This document shows positions 19,181 through 27,936 of a stretch of DNA of 30,418 bases, in pieces. Numbering within the stretch: position 1 is the first letter of the stretch; each line of letters opens with the position of its first letter. The notes beneath the pieces were generated by a model. It was given only the letters and a program-made list of their open reading frames with translations, had not been told where the DNA came from and did not search any database. The translations under genes and the position numbers were made by a program. Origin of the DNA: a virus; IMG/VR virus record IMGVR_UViG_3300032560_000087, positions 1 to 30,418 of that record; one strand, written 5' to 3'.

Positions 19181-19213
19181 TTGCATTATTATCAACTTTT
19201 GCGATATAGTCAA
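19181..19213. promoter_or_regulatory. Overlapping divergent promoters at the early/late boundary
   Basis: Rightward: TTGCAT (19181-19186), 18-base spacer, TATAGT (19205-19210). Leftward: TTGACT (19213-19208), 17-base spacer, AATAAT (19190-19185). As at 7.25 kb, each promoter's -35 overlaps the other's -10, making use of one exclude the other. The rightward one drives the late operon from the small terminase gene. Confidence 0.6.
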
Positions 19214-19230
19214 CGCAAAGGAGCCGAGTA

Positions 19231-19740
19231 ATGAAAGCGATCAAGAACAAAAACCGCGTCGTCCCGACTGAAATAACCGAAACAAATCCTAAGGGGGCGG
19301 GGCCAAAACGAGGTCGAAAAAGAAAGATTCCTGATGACGATATGGTGCGCCGCACCGTCATGGGCCTCGCTAAACGGGGCAATACAATAGACGAGATCGC
19401 AGACATTGTCGGAGTATCCCGTGCGTGGCTTACGCGGGAGTATGGCCATGAAATTAAAAACGGGCGGCAGATCGCAGACGCTCTTGTTGTTGAAAACCTT
19501 TACCAGCAAGCCCTTAAAGACACTCCGTCATCTATTAATGCGGGTATTTACCTGACCCGCGCCCGTATGGGATGGAAAGATAAACCAGATACGCAAGAAT
19601 TTGCCCGCCCAAGTGTTGTTTTCAACTTTGGCGACCTATCTTATGAAGAACGCATTCACCTTATGAACCGCGTAAAGACCAAAATTGGCGGCCCACAAAT
19701 CATTGAAGGTGAAATTTATGAAGATGAAACCGACGAGTAG
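19231..19740 (+). CDS. terS: Terminase small subunit-like protein
   Basis: 169 residues. A basic N-terminus (GAGPKRGRKRKIPDDDMVRR) leads to a helix-turn-helix (KRGNTIDEIADIVGVSRAWL), then a helical oligomerization region (YLTRARMGWKDKPDTQEF) and an acidic tail (IEGEIYEDETDE). It lies directly before the large terminase, overlapping it by 23 bases, the usual position of the DNA-recognition subunit. The ribosome site CAAAGGAGCC is strong. Identity rests on position and the HTH rather than a specific family. Confidence 0.8.
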   Translation: MKAIKNKNRVVPTEITETNPKGAGPKRGRKRKIPDDDMVRRTVMGLAKRGNTIDEIADIVGVSRAWLTREYGHEIKNGRQIADALVVENLYQQALKDTPSSINAGIYLTRARMGWKDKPDTQEFARPSVVFNFGDLSYEERIHLMNRVKTKIGGPQIIEGEIYEDETDE

Positions 19741-21331
19741 CCCAATCTTGCGGGCCAAAACTTTAGAAGAAGCAATTGATCAGTATCCTCAGGACGCCGT
19801 CCGGGAATTGGAAAGGCTTAATTTTGAAGAAAAAATGGTGGATTTTGTCGCGGGTGCTTGGAAATACATTGATCCAAACCCCTACCAGTACGGTTGGCAT
19901 TTGGAAGCGATTGCAGAACACTTACAAGCGGTCACCAGAGGCGAAATCCGCCGATTGGTCATCAACGTCCCTCCCCGCACTTCAAAGTCCTCCATGGTGT
20001 CCGTATGCTTTCCCGCTTGGACTTGGTCACAGTCTGAGACGGGGCCATTGTCCGGTCCGCATGTTCAATTCTTGTATGCTTCCTACGCCCAATCCCTTTC
20101 CATCCGCGACAGCATCAAAACCCGCCGACTACTGGAAAGCCCTTGGTATCAAAAATACTGGGGAGACAAATACCAAATTACATCCGACCAGAACACGAAA
20201 GTTCGTTTTGATAATTCAAAAGGCGGATACCGTTTAGCAACATCGGTTGACGGCGCTCTGACGGGTGAAGGCGGCTCCATTATTGTGGTTGACGATCCGC
20301 ATAACGCCAATGAAGTTGAATCTGATCTTGTCCGCCAAGGTACTTTGGAGTGGTGGGACCAATCCATGTCCACCCGTCTTAACGATCCTAAGACCGGTGC
20401 ATATGTCGTTATTATGCAGCGGCTCCATGAATCCGATCTTACGGGCCACGTCTTATCCAAAGACACGGGGAACTGGGTTCATTTATGCCTTCCAATGCGT
20501 TTTGAACGCGACCGCCAATGTATCACACAATGGTTCGTTGACGACCGTGAAGAAGGCGAGTTGCTGGTTGAAGGGCGTTTTGGCGAGGACGAAGTCAAAA
20601 GCCTTGAAACAAGCCTTGGGCCATTTGCGGCGGCTGGACAGCTTCAGCAGCGGCCAAAACCAAAAGGCGGCGGTATTATCAAACGCGAATGGTGGCGGCT
20701 GTGGGATGAAACCATTGCGGGTGCGCAGGGTCTTCGTAAAACCGTGTTTCCCCCCTTTGAATACGTCATTGGTTCATTGGATACAGCCTATACGACCAAA
20801 CAGGAAAACGATTACTCCGCTTTAACAATATGGGGAATCTGGCACGACAGAGACGATAACCAACGCATTATGCTTATTTATGCGTGGCAAGATCGTCTTG
20901 AATTTCCGGAACTGGTTAAAAAAGTGCTTAAATTATCCAATGAATTTAAGCTGGACAAACTTTTAATTGAGTCCAAAGCGGCTGGTTTGTCTGTTGCGCA
21001 GGAACTCAGGAACCATTTTGCCCGTGAAAACTGGGGCATTCAGCTTGTAGACCCCGGCAGAGGCGATAAAGTAGCCCGTACTTATGCTATTCAGCATTTG
21101 TTTGCGGAGGGGATGATTTACGCTCCAGACTATGAATGGGCTGAAAAGGTCATTGACCAAGCAGAATCGTTTCCACGCGGCGCACATGACGACTTGGTTG
21201 ATAGTATGACCCAAGCATTGTCACATTTGCGTGTTATTGGTTTTGCGCGTAAACCTGTAGAAATAGTAGCTGAAAAAACTGAATCTATGCTATATAAGTC
21301 ATCAAAGATTTCGCAACTTTACCCGGTGTAG
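19718..21331 (+). CDS. terL: Terminase large subunit
   Basis: 537 residues from ATG 19718 (GAAGGTGAAATTT upstream). ATPase domain: VINVPPRTSKSSMVS at about 81-95 is the Walker A equivalent of the 'PPR-GKS' class, here with TSKSS; Walker B is SIIVVDDPHNA. Nuclease domain: IGSLDTAYTTKQENDYSALT with the first acid, LLIESKAAGLSV with the second, and HDDLVDSMTQAL with the last. It cuts and pumps DNA into the head through the portal encoded next. Confidence 0.95.
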   Translation: MKMKPTSSPILRAKTLEEAIDQYPQDAVRELERLNFEEKMVDFVAGAWKYIDPNPYQYGWHLEAIAEHLQAVTRGEIRRLVINVPPRTSKSSMVSVCFPAWTWSQSETGPLSGPHVQFLYASYAQSLSIRDSIKTRRLLESPWYQKYWGDKYQITSDQNTKVRFDNSKGGYRLATSVDGALTGEGGSIIVVDDPHNANEVESDLVRQGTLEWWDQSMSTRLNDPKTGAYVVIMQRLHESDLTGHVLSKDTGNWVHLCLPMRFERDRQCITQWFVDDREEGELLVEGRFGEDEVKSLETSLGPFAAAGQLQQRPKPKGGGIIKREWWRLWDETIAGAQGLRKTVFPPFEYVIGSLDTAYTTKQENDYSALTIWGIWHDRDDNQRIMLIYAWQDRLEFPELVKKVLKLSNEFKLDKLLIESKAAGLSVAQELRNHFARENWGIQLVDPGRGDKVARTYAIQHLFAEGMIYAPDYEWAEKVIDQAESFPRGAHDDLVDSMTQALSHLRVIGFARKPVEIVAEKTESMLYKSSKISQLYPV

Positions 21332-21334
21332 CCC

Positions 21335-23638
21335 ATGCCATTAGCCCCTATGAACATACGGCAGACCCCCGTTTTGGGTAGTACTCCGGACGATTTTGGC
21401 GCAATCGACATGGATATGTCGGCTGAAGGCAATCTTAAAACGGAAGTAAATCCAAAATCTTCATATGTTAAGGTGGAACTTCCTGATGGTTCCGTAACCA
21501 TTAGTTTTGGTGCGCCAGAGCAAACGGATAATGGCGACGATGATTTTCATGAAAACCTTGCGAAACGGATTAACCCGTCAACGCTTGGGATGATCTCGTC
21601 TGATCTTATCCGTTTGATTGAACAGGATAACGAATCCCGCGCTGAATTGCTGGAACAGTATAAAGCTGGCCTTGATTTGCTGGGGACCAAGATTGAACAG
21701 CCGCGTTCCAACGCTTCTGATGGTTCTACGGCGGTGGAAGGGCAAGCAACTGTCCGTCATCCGTTGCTTTTGGAATCAATTGTGCGGTTCCAAGCCAATG
21801 CGCGTGGCGAATTGCTGCCTTCTGGCGGCCCCGTTAAGGTTCGTAATGACGGATTGAGCAGCGCCAACATTGACGCACAGGCTGCGGCATTTGAGCGGGA
21901 CTTTAACCATTATCTCACGGTAACCGCATCCGAGTATTATCCGGATACGGAACGCATGTTCTTTGCGTTGGGTTTTGGCGGCACTACCTTTAAAAAGGTT
22001 TACTACTGCCCAATCCGTCGTCGTCCGGTATCGGAGTTTGTCAGCATTCCAGAGATCATTATTTCCAATGCTGAGACAACCGCTGCGACTGCGCAACGCA
22101 TTACTCACGTTATCAAAATGCCGCCAAGCACCCTAAAAAGGCTGCAACTGGTAGGAATGTACCGTGATGTGCCTCTTTCCAGCGCCCAACCACCCAAAAT
22201 GAACGTGGTGGAAGAAAAAATCCAACAAATGCAAGGCGTAATACCTAATAACCTTGCGAGTACAGATAACCAACTACGTGAAATCTACGAATGTTATTGT
22301 GAATTGGACATTCCGGGATTTGAACATGAAGACAGTGAAGGGCCAACAGGGCTTCAACTTCCATACCGCGTAACGATTGATAAGACCTCAACGGAAATTT
22401 TGGAAATACGCCGTTGGTGGAAAGAAGATGATGAACAATGCCTCCGTCGCCAAGTCTTTGTTGATTTTATATTTGTACCCGGCTTTGGTTTTTACGGTTT
22501 GGGGCTGCTTCACCTTGTGGGTAACACCACAATGGCGCTTACGGCTGGCTGGCGTATGTGCATTGATAACGGGATGTTTGCAAACTTCCCCGGATTTTTA
22601 TACGCAAAACAGGCTGGTCGGCAAAATACCAACGAGTTTCGCATTCCTCCCGGCGGCGGCATGCCAATTGATACGGCTGGCGGTCCAATTCAGTCTGCCG
22701 TTATGCCATTGCCTTATCGTAGCGTGGACGGTCAGTTCCTGAGCCTTATCCAATTAATGGAAGCCAGCGGTCAGCGTTTGGCCTCCACAACGGAAACAAA
22801 CGTCGGTGAGGGCAATGCTGAAGCTCCGGTAGGTACAACCATTGCGTTGATTGAGCAGGCCCAGAAGGTCATCTCTGCGGTTCATAAGCGCATGCATGCG
22901 GCCCAAGCCCGTGAGTTTAATTTGCTGAAAGATTTGTTCCGTGAATGCCCTGAAGCATTCTGGGAAAATAACAAATATCCATCGTATCAATGGACGCCTG
23001 AAACGCTGACTGATGCTTTGGATAACATCAACCTTGTTCCAATGGCGGACCCAAACACACCATCTCAATCGGTTCGCATTCAAAAGGCTATGGCAATTAA
23101 GCAATTGCAGCAAGCCAATCCTGAATTGTATGATCCACGGAAAGTGGATGAGCGTATTCTTACGATGCTTGGCATTGAAGATGCGACGGATTTGTTTAAT
23201 CCTCCAATGCCGCCTCAAGCCGCTCCTCCTGATCCAATGATGATTGTTGCGCAAGCCAAGATGATGGATGCGCAAAGTCGTCAGCAAGAAGTCCAAATTA
23301 AAAAGGTTGAGGCTCTGGCTGATATTCATCACAACAATGAAGATCGCGCCAGTAAGGAACGTATTGCCAGAGGTGAACAGGCTCCATCAGGTTTGCATGA
23401 CCCAGAAATGATTATGGCTCAAGCAAAAATGATTGACGCGCAAGCAAAAATGGCAGAAGTTAAAGTTAAGGAAGTAGACTCGGCGGCTGATGCTCAGAAC
23501 CGTACTAAAGACAGAGAAAGCAAAGAACGGATAGCTATGTTACAGCTTGCCCGTGAAATTGCAGTTCACCCAGAGAGCGCCTCTCAGGCTGAACAAATAG
23601 TAAAACCTGAGGTTAAGGAATTGAGAGACAATTCCTAA
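21335..23638 (+). CDS. Portal protein
   Basis: 767 residues, the size of podovirus-like portal proteins. The core includes SRAELLEQYKAGLDLLG, RHPLLLESIVRFQANARGEL, DTERMFFALGFGGTTFKKVY, the wing FIFVPGFGFYGLGLLHLVG and the stem region PVGTTIALIEQAQKVISAVH. The C-terminal 130 residues contain a duplicated unit (MIVAQAKMMDAQSRQQEVQI…ASKERIARGEQ and MIMAQAKMIDAQAKMAEVKV…ESKERIAMLQL) predicted to form a long helical barrel. It sits between terminase and scaffold genes as expected. Confidence 0.93.
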   Translation: MPLAPMNIRQTPVLGSTPDDFGAIDMDMSAEGNLKTEVNPKSSYVKVELPDGSVTISFGAPEQTDNGDDDFHENLAKRINPSTLGMISSDLIRLIEQDNESRAELLEQYKAGLDLLGTKIEQPRSNASDGSTAVEGQATVRHPLLLESIVRFQANARGELLPSGGPVKVRNDGLSSANIDAQAAAFERDFNHYLTVTASEYYPDTERMFFALGFGGTTFKKVYYCPIRRRPVSEFVSIPEIIISNAETTAATAQRITHVIKMPPSTLKRLQLVGMYRDVPLSSAQPPKMNVVEEKIQQMQGVIPNNLASTDNQLREIYECYCELDIPGFEHEDSEGPTGLQLPYRVTIDKTSTEILEIRRWWKEDDEQCLRRQVFVDFIFVPGFGFYGLGLLHLVGNTTMALTAGWRMCIDNGMFANFPGFLYAKQAGRQNTNEFRIPPGGGMPIDTAGGPIQSAVMPLPYRSVDGQFLSLIQLMEASGQRLASTTETNVGEGNAEAPVGTTIALIEQAQKVISAVHKRMHAAQAREFNLLKDLFRECPEAFWENNKYPSYQWTPETLTDALDNINLVPMADPNTPSQSVRIQKAMAIKQLQQANPELYDPRKVDERILTMLGIEDATDLFNPPMPPQAAPPDPMMIVAQAKMMDAQSRQQEVQIKKVEALADIHHNNEDRASKERIARGEQAPSGLHDPEMIMAQAKMIDAQAKMAEVKVKEVDSAADAQNRTKDRESKERIAMLQLAREIAVHPESASQAEQIVKPEVKELRDNS

Positions 23639-23641
23639 TTG

Positions 23642-24979
23642 ATGCTGGACGCAGCACGGAGCAAGCAGATGACGCATTACAAGAGCGAAGCCAAGTCGGC
23701 CTCTTCCGCTAAAATGAAGCGGATGGGTTTGCACAAAGAACACAAAACTCCTACCTTTGATGGGTTCCATTCTTGGGATGGCGAACCGGGTTTGGACAGC
23801 GGCAACGCTGGAAAAATGCCGATTACGAAATCAAAGTTTAAACGTGGCGGCAAAGTTGCCCACGTTGAAGGCAACAAAGCCAAGCATCACCTTGGTAAAA
23901 AGCCTCGTTCGCATAAAACTACTGGCGGCCCAATTCCTGTTCCACCACGGCAGGATGATGATAATTATAATCCATATCCATACAAATTAACAAAAGCCCA
24001 ACAGGCTTATTTGTATAATCAAGAGCATCCTAATGATACTCCAGATTTAGGAACGGCGCGGTCAACAAACGCTCGTGGTGGCATGATTGGTGCAACCCCA
24101 TCTCAGCGCAAAAAAATTGTTGGCGCATTGGTTTCGCGTAAGAAAAAAGAAGGAATGTCTACGGCTATTCCTAAGGGTTTTGGCGTTCCACGCGATATTA
24201 AGGCTCCAATTGGTGCATTAGCCCCAATGAAAAAAGGCGGTCGCGCTCATCATCACCATGAAGATGAAGCAGAAGATCGCGCATTAATTCGCAAAGAAGT
24301 TAAACCTTCTGCGTTAAAACATCGTTCGCATAAATACGGCGGTGGCCCAATCACTTCGCAGAACCCAATGATGAATATGGGTGCGCAGGGTCAGGCTTTG
24401 AACCCAACCCACATGCACATGAATCCGGGCGCTGTTGGTCAAGGTTTCGGTCAAAAACAGACTTGGGACCCGACTCATATGCGTATGAATCCCGGTGCAA
24501 TGGGTAATATGCCTCAGGCTCCTGCTCAAATGGGTCCTGCTCCAATTTATCAGAGCAACCCAATGACACAAGCTCCATTGGCACAAACGCCAAATGGCAT
24601 GTTTAATAAAGGTGGCCGTGTGCAACGCGCTACTGGTGGACGTACTAAGGCTGGCAAAACCAATGTTAACATCATTATTTCGCCGCAATCAGGACAAGGG
24701 CAGCAACCTTTGGGCGCTGGTGTTGGAATGGGTCAGCCTCCTGTCCCGCCAATGATGCATCCAATGCCTCCACAGGGAATGCCTCCAATGGGCGGTATGC
24801 CTCCTCAGGGTATGCCACCACAAGGAATGCCTCCAATGCCTCCGGGCGGCGGCGGTGGACCGTTCAAAAAGGGCGGTCGCGTAGGAATGCCCAAATATCA
24901 GGAAACTGAATATGGGTCTGGCTCCGGACTAGGTCGTCTGGAAAAACGTAAGTGGCCCAAAGCAAATGGGACACCGTAA
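23642..24979 (+). CDS. Low-complexity KGGR-motif virion-region protein
   Basis: 445 residues, basic and disordered. It contains repeated KGG/RGG basic motifs (FKRGGKVAHV, MKKGGRAHHH, NKGGRVQRA, FKKGGRVGMP), a repeat DPTHMRMNPGAMG / NPTHMHMNPGAVG, and a Pro-Met-Gly-Gln tract (MPPQGMPPMGGMPPQGMPPQ). There is no enzymatic domain. KGGR-type proteins are seen beside portal genes in other alphaproteobacterial and marine phages; their role is unknown. Its proline codons are mostly CCA and CCT, a fit with the phage tRNA-Pro(UGG). ATG 23642 lies after a TTG codon; the start is uncertain by one codon. Confidence 0.8.
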   Translation: MLDAARSKQMTHYKSEAKSASSAKMKRMGLHKEHKTPTFDGFHSWDGEPGLDSGNAGKMPITKSKFKRGGKVAHVEGNKAKHHLGKKPRSHKTTGGPIPVPPRQDDDNYNPYPYKLTKAQQAYLYNQEHPNDTPDLGTARSTNARGGMIGATPSQRKKIVGALVSRKKKEGMSTAIPKGFGVPRDIKAPIGALAPMKKGGRAHHHHEDEAEDRALIRKEVKPSALKHRSHKYGGGPITSQNPMMNMGAQGQALNPTHMHMNPGAVGQGFGQKQTWDPTHMRMNPGAMGNMPQAPAQMGPAPIYQSNPMTQAPLAQTPNGMFNKGGRVQRATGGRTKAGKTNVNIIISPQSGQGQQPLGAGVGMGQPPVPPMMHPMPPQGMPPMGGMPPQGMPPQGMPPMPPGGGGGPFKKGGRVGMPKYQETEYGSGSGLGRLEKRKWPKANGTP

Positions 24980-24987
24980 GGAGTAAC

Positions 24988-25200
24988 ATGGCGTCACTTG
25001 ACTTGCTTCTGTACCGCAAATTGCAGGAGCGTATTGAAGAGGAAAAGCAGAACCTTTCAGAGAGCATTCTGGCAGGTTCTGCACAAAACTACGAGGAATA
25101 CAAAAACCGTGTCGGGTATCTAAAAGGATTATCCGACGCACTTATCTGGGCGAAAGAGACGATGGACGACATCGTCGGCATTAACCAAAAAGCGAGATAA
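24988..25200 (+). CDS. Small helical head-operon protein
   Basis: 70 residues from ATG 24988 (ribosome site AAGGAGTAAC): MASLDLLLYRKLQERIEEEK, QNLSESILAGSAQNYEEYKN, RVGYLKGLSDALIWAKETMD. A single helical domain with coiled-coil tendency; proteins with an EYK-RVGYL-GL--AL segment commonly sit just before the GroES-like gene in such phages. Function unknown. Confidence 0.75.
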   Translation: MASLDLLLYRKLQERIEEEKQNLSESILAGSAQNYEEYKNRVGYLKGLSDALIWAKETMDDIVGINQKAR

Positions 25201-25201
25201 A

Positions 25202-25600
25202 ATGAAAACTGCTAATATGAAAATGCTCCATGTCGGTGACCCGGCAGAGGAGTTAAAAGTTGCGATTGGTGACATTTCCAAGGTGCAGGTTTACAATAAC
25301 AACATTCTCTGCGCTGTTTATAAGCGTCCAGAGCGCACTAAATCAGGCATTTTCCTTTCTGACAATACCCGTAAAGAAGATGATTATCAGGGCAAAGTAG
25401 TTCTTGTTTTGAAAAAAGGTCCTCTTGCTTTTGTGGATGACGACCGCACTGCGTTTGCTGGTCAGGATGTTGAAGTAGGCCAGTGGATTGTTCTTCGCTC
25501 CTCAGACGGCTGGAAACTGAATATTAATGGCGTTCTTTGCCAGATTATTCAGGATGTTAACGTCAAATTGGCTATCCCAGAGCCAGACACAGCGTACTAA
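25202..25600 (+). CDS. GroES-like co-chaperonin
   Basis: 132 residues. After a 25-residue N-terminal extension comes the Cpn10 barrel: NNILCAVYKRPERTKSGIFL with the mobile-loop region TKSGIFLSDNTRKEDDYQGK, then VVLVLKKGPLAF and VEVGQWIVLRSSDGW. As in T4 gp31, phage GroES proteins replace the host one in the GroEL ring to fold the capsid protein. Its place before scaffold and capsid supports that. No GroEL is encoded here. Confidence 0.85.
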   Translation: MKTANMKMLHVGDPAEELKVAIGDISKVQVYNNNILCAVYKRPERTKSGIFLSDNTRKEDDYQGKVVLVLKKGPLAFVDDDRTAFAGQDVEVGQWIVLRSSDGWKLNINGVLCQIIQDVNVKLAIPEPDTAY

Positions 25601-25610
25601 GGGGGCATAA

Positions 25611-26558
25611 ATGTCAGATTTAGAAGCAATTGAAGTCACCGTTAAGTCTCCTGTGCCGCTTCCGGTCAAGGATGACTACGATTTAGGTGCTGATCCTGTT
25701 GCAAAAACGGAACCAGCAGCAGAACCAGTTAAACAACCGGACGAAGGTGTTGAACTTCTTCGCCGCCAGTTGGATGAAAAACGTCGTGAAGCTGATGAAG
25801 CCCGCCTTGCACGGGCGCAAGCTGAAAAGTTTGCTCATGAAGCCAAGCAGGAAGTAAAAACTTACCAAGTTCAGGCTCAGGATAACCAATTAACGGCATT
25901 TGTTAACGCAATTGCCAGCTTTGAACGTGATGCGGAAATGTTGGAGCGTGATTATGCTGCAACTTTGGCGGATGGTGATTACAGCAAAGCCGCAAAACTG
26001 CAACGCCAGATGTCTCAGGTCGAATCCCGCCTTATGCAATTGGCCCAAGGCAAGGAAGCAGTCGAAGAAAAATTGAATTATGAACGGCAAATGCTTGAAC
26101 AACAGCGCCGTCAGCCTCAGCCACGCTTTGAACAACAGCCTTCTGACCCTATTGAGGCTCAAATTGCGGCTGTTAAGAGTCCAACGTCGCAAGCATGGCT
26201 TCGTTCACACCGTGATGTGCTGGCGGACCCTGATAAAACGGCTCTTATGACTGCTGCACACTACGAAGCGATTGCTAGGAAGATTCAACCTGACAGTCCA
26301 GAGTACTTTGCGCACATTGAAACCCGTGTTTACGATGGTGAACCGCAACAAGCACCTATTTCTCAGGTTCGTCAGCGTCAAGCTATGGCGGCTGCACCTG
26401 TTTCACGGTCAAATGCTGCTCAAACCTTCCGTTCAGGCCAGACCGTAACCATGACATTGACGCCAGCAGAGCGTGATCACGCTATGGCAATGGATATGAC
26501 GGATGAAGAGTACTTGGAAGGTAAACTTTATCAGATGAACAAGGGTGCGATGGGGTAA
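25611..26558 (+). CDS. Capsid scaffold-like protein
   Basis: 315 residues. An acidic Pro/Ala/Glu N-terminus, then long coiled coils (ELLRRQLDEKRREADEARLA, LQRQMSQVESRLMQLAQGKE), a glutamine-rich linker, and a C-terminal domain ending LTPAERDHAMAMDMTDEEYL. Length, helical content and location between portal and capsid are those of scaffolding proteins, which shape the shell and then leave. There is no protease domain in it, so if it is cleaved another enzyme is needed. Confidence 0.8.
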   Translation: MSDLEAIEVTVKSPVPLPVKDDYDLGADPVAKTEPAAEPVKQPDEGVELLRRQLDEKRREADEARLARAQAEKFAHEAKQEVKTYQVQAQDNQLTAFVNAIASFERDAEMLERDYAATLADGDYSKAAKLQRQMSQVESRLMQLAQGKEAVEEKLNYERQMLEQQRRQPQPRFEQQPSDPIEAQIAAVKSPTSQAWLRSHRDVLADPDKTALMTAAHYEAIARKIQPDSPEYFAHIETRVYDGEPQQAPISQVRQRQAMAAAPVSRSNAAQTFRSGQTVTMTLTPAERDHAMAMDMTDEEYLEGKLYQMNKGAMG

Positions 26559-26561
26559 ACC

Positions 26562-27149
26562 ATGACAGATCAACCTAAACGTGGACCCGGACGCCCCGCA
26601 AAATCTCCAATTATTGAAATGGTGGAAGAAACAATGAACGATTTACGCAATTCAGCCGACACCGAAGTCGAAGCACCTCTTGTTTCCCGTGGTTTGCGGG
26701 AAGCTGCCATCCGTGCGGAAGAACTTCGCAACCAAATGCGCAATGATAACTTCGATGCATCCATGCATGATGAGTTTTACATTGACCCACGCAAGATTCC
26801 GGAAGGATGGGACTACAATTGGAAGCGTGAAAGCATTGCTGGCATGACGGATCAGGAGCATATGATCGAAATGCGTGGCGTTGGCTGGGAACCAGTTGAT
26901 GCAAGGCGGCATCCTGAGATGATGGCGATTGGTTATGTAGGTCCAGTACGCCGTAAGGGCATGATTTTGATGGAACGCCCATCGGAAATTACCCGTATTG
27001 CAATGGATCGTGAACTTGCAACGGCCCGTGAAGTAGTCGCGTCAAAGGAACGTGCATTGGGCATGACTCCGTCAGGTACTTTTGAACGTGATCACCGCAG
27101 GACTGGCGTAAACAAGTCATACGAACCAATGAGTATTCCTCGTTCCTAA
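26562..27149 (+). CDS. Head-operon protein with AT-hook-like N-terminus
   Basis: 195 residues. KRGPGRPAKS near residues 6-15 is an AT-hook-like DNA-minor-groove motif; the middle carries FYIDPRKIPEGWDYNWKRES and MIEMRGVGWEPVDARRHPEM, which look conserved in head operons of related phages; the end is basic and polar. It may be an internal virion protein touching packaged DNA. Function unproven. Confidence 0.7.
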   Translation: MTDQPKRGPGRPAKSPIIEMVEETMNDLRNSADTEVEAPLVSRGLREAAIRAEELRNQMRNDNFDASMHDEFYIDPRKIPEGWDYNWKRESIAGMTDQEHMIEMRGVGWEPVDARRHPEMMAIGYVGPVRRKGMILMERPSEITRIAMDRELATAREVVASKERALGMTPSGTFERDHRRTGVNKSYEPMSIPRS

Positions 27150-27152
27150 TAG

Positions 27153-27177
27153 AAAGGCCCCTTTGGGGGCCTTTTTT
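27153..27177 (+). terminator. Intrinsic terminator inside late operon
   Basis: AAAGGCCCC pairs with GGGGCCTTT around a T-rich loop, followed by a run of T, right after the stop of the preceding gene. It would separate the packaging/scaffold transcript from the capsid transcript. Confidence 0.9.
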
Positions 27178-27185
27178 ATTACCTA

Positions 27186-27214
27186 TTGCAAGGCATCAAT
27201 TGTGATGCTATGAA
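27186..27214 (+). promoter_or_regulatory. Capsid-gene promoter with dyad in spacer
   Basis: TTGCAA (27186-27191), 17-base spacer, TATGAA (27209-27214). The spacer contains the dyad GCATCA-ATTG-TGATGC (27193-27208), a likely operator. Downstream a leader of about 90 bases includes the hairpin CGCTACG/CGTAGTG (27228-27244). This would give the capsid genes their own regulated transcript. Confidence 0.5.
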
Positions 27215-27311
27215 TATCAGATAACTCCGCTACGCGCCGTAGTGGGCTTCCCCTCGTTGGTTACAAAAAGACGCGCTGTCTTGCATGTAGCCTACCGAAA
27301 AGGAGCAACCT

Positions 27312-27923
27312 ATGGCGAATATCTCAGCGCCCAATGGTTTCCAGCTTGCTGGCTTTCTGGACGGGCGTACTGGTTCTTTGGGCCAGTCGTCGTATCAAAT
27401 TGCTAGCGGTTATTCTTCCAACATTTTCTCTGGCGACCCCGTACAGATTTCTGGCGGCTATGTAATTGCTGGTGCTGCTGGTACTGCCGCAGTTTTCGGC
27501 GTTTTCGTAGGCTGCGAGTTCTACAACGCTTCGGTTAACAAGGTGACTTGGTCCCCTTATTGGCCAGCCAGCCAGACCGTTCCATCGGGAACTGTCATCA
27601 CCGCTTACGTCATTATCGACCCACAGGCTACCTTCAAGGTTCAGTCGTCGGGTCCTGCTGCTGTTACTCAGGCTCAGGTCAATTCGAACATTGACTACGC
27701 CGGTAATTCGCCAGCTTCGCCAACCAACACCCAGCTTTTGTCGGGTCAGTCTACGGCTTATGCTAACCAAGCGAACATCAGCACTTCGACCACGTATGCA
27801 TTCCGCATTCTTTCTCTGGTTACGTTCCCACCCGGTGCGAACGGTACTGATACAACGACGCCTTACAACAGCATCATCGTTGGCTTCAATAACCAGTCTT
27901 TCCGTATCACTGCCGGTTCATAA
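27312..27923 (+). CDS. Capsid decoration / structural protein
   Basis: 203 residues rich in Ser, Thr, Gly, Ala and beta-strand residues, starting MANISAPNGFQLAGFLDGRT and with VIAGAAGTAAVFGVFVGCEF and TFPPGANGTDTTTPYNSIIV. No signal peptide. Proteins of this kind directly precede the gpT-like capsid in related phages and are thought to be head decoration or minor capsid proteins; this is inferred from position. The ribosome site AAAAGGAGCAACCT is strong. Confidence 0.7.
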   Translation: MANISAPNGFQLAGFLDGRTGSLGQSSYQIASGYSSNIFSGDPVQISGGYVIAGAAGTAAVFGVFVGCEFYNASVNKVTWSPYWPASQTVPSGTVITAYVIIDPQATFKVQSSGPAAVTQAQVNSNIDYAGNSPASPTNTQLLSGQSTAYANQANISTSTTYAFRILSLVTFPPGANGTDTTTPYNSIIVGFNNQSFRITAGS

Positions 27924-27936
27924 GGAGTAGGCTCAA

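Noticed and set aside
22754-23332. 192-codon antisense frame within the portal gene
   Set aside because: Composition follows the reverse of the portal's codons; no start signal.
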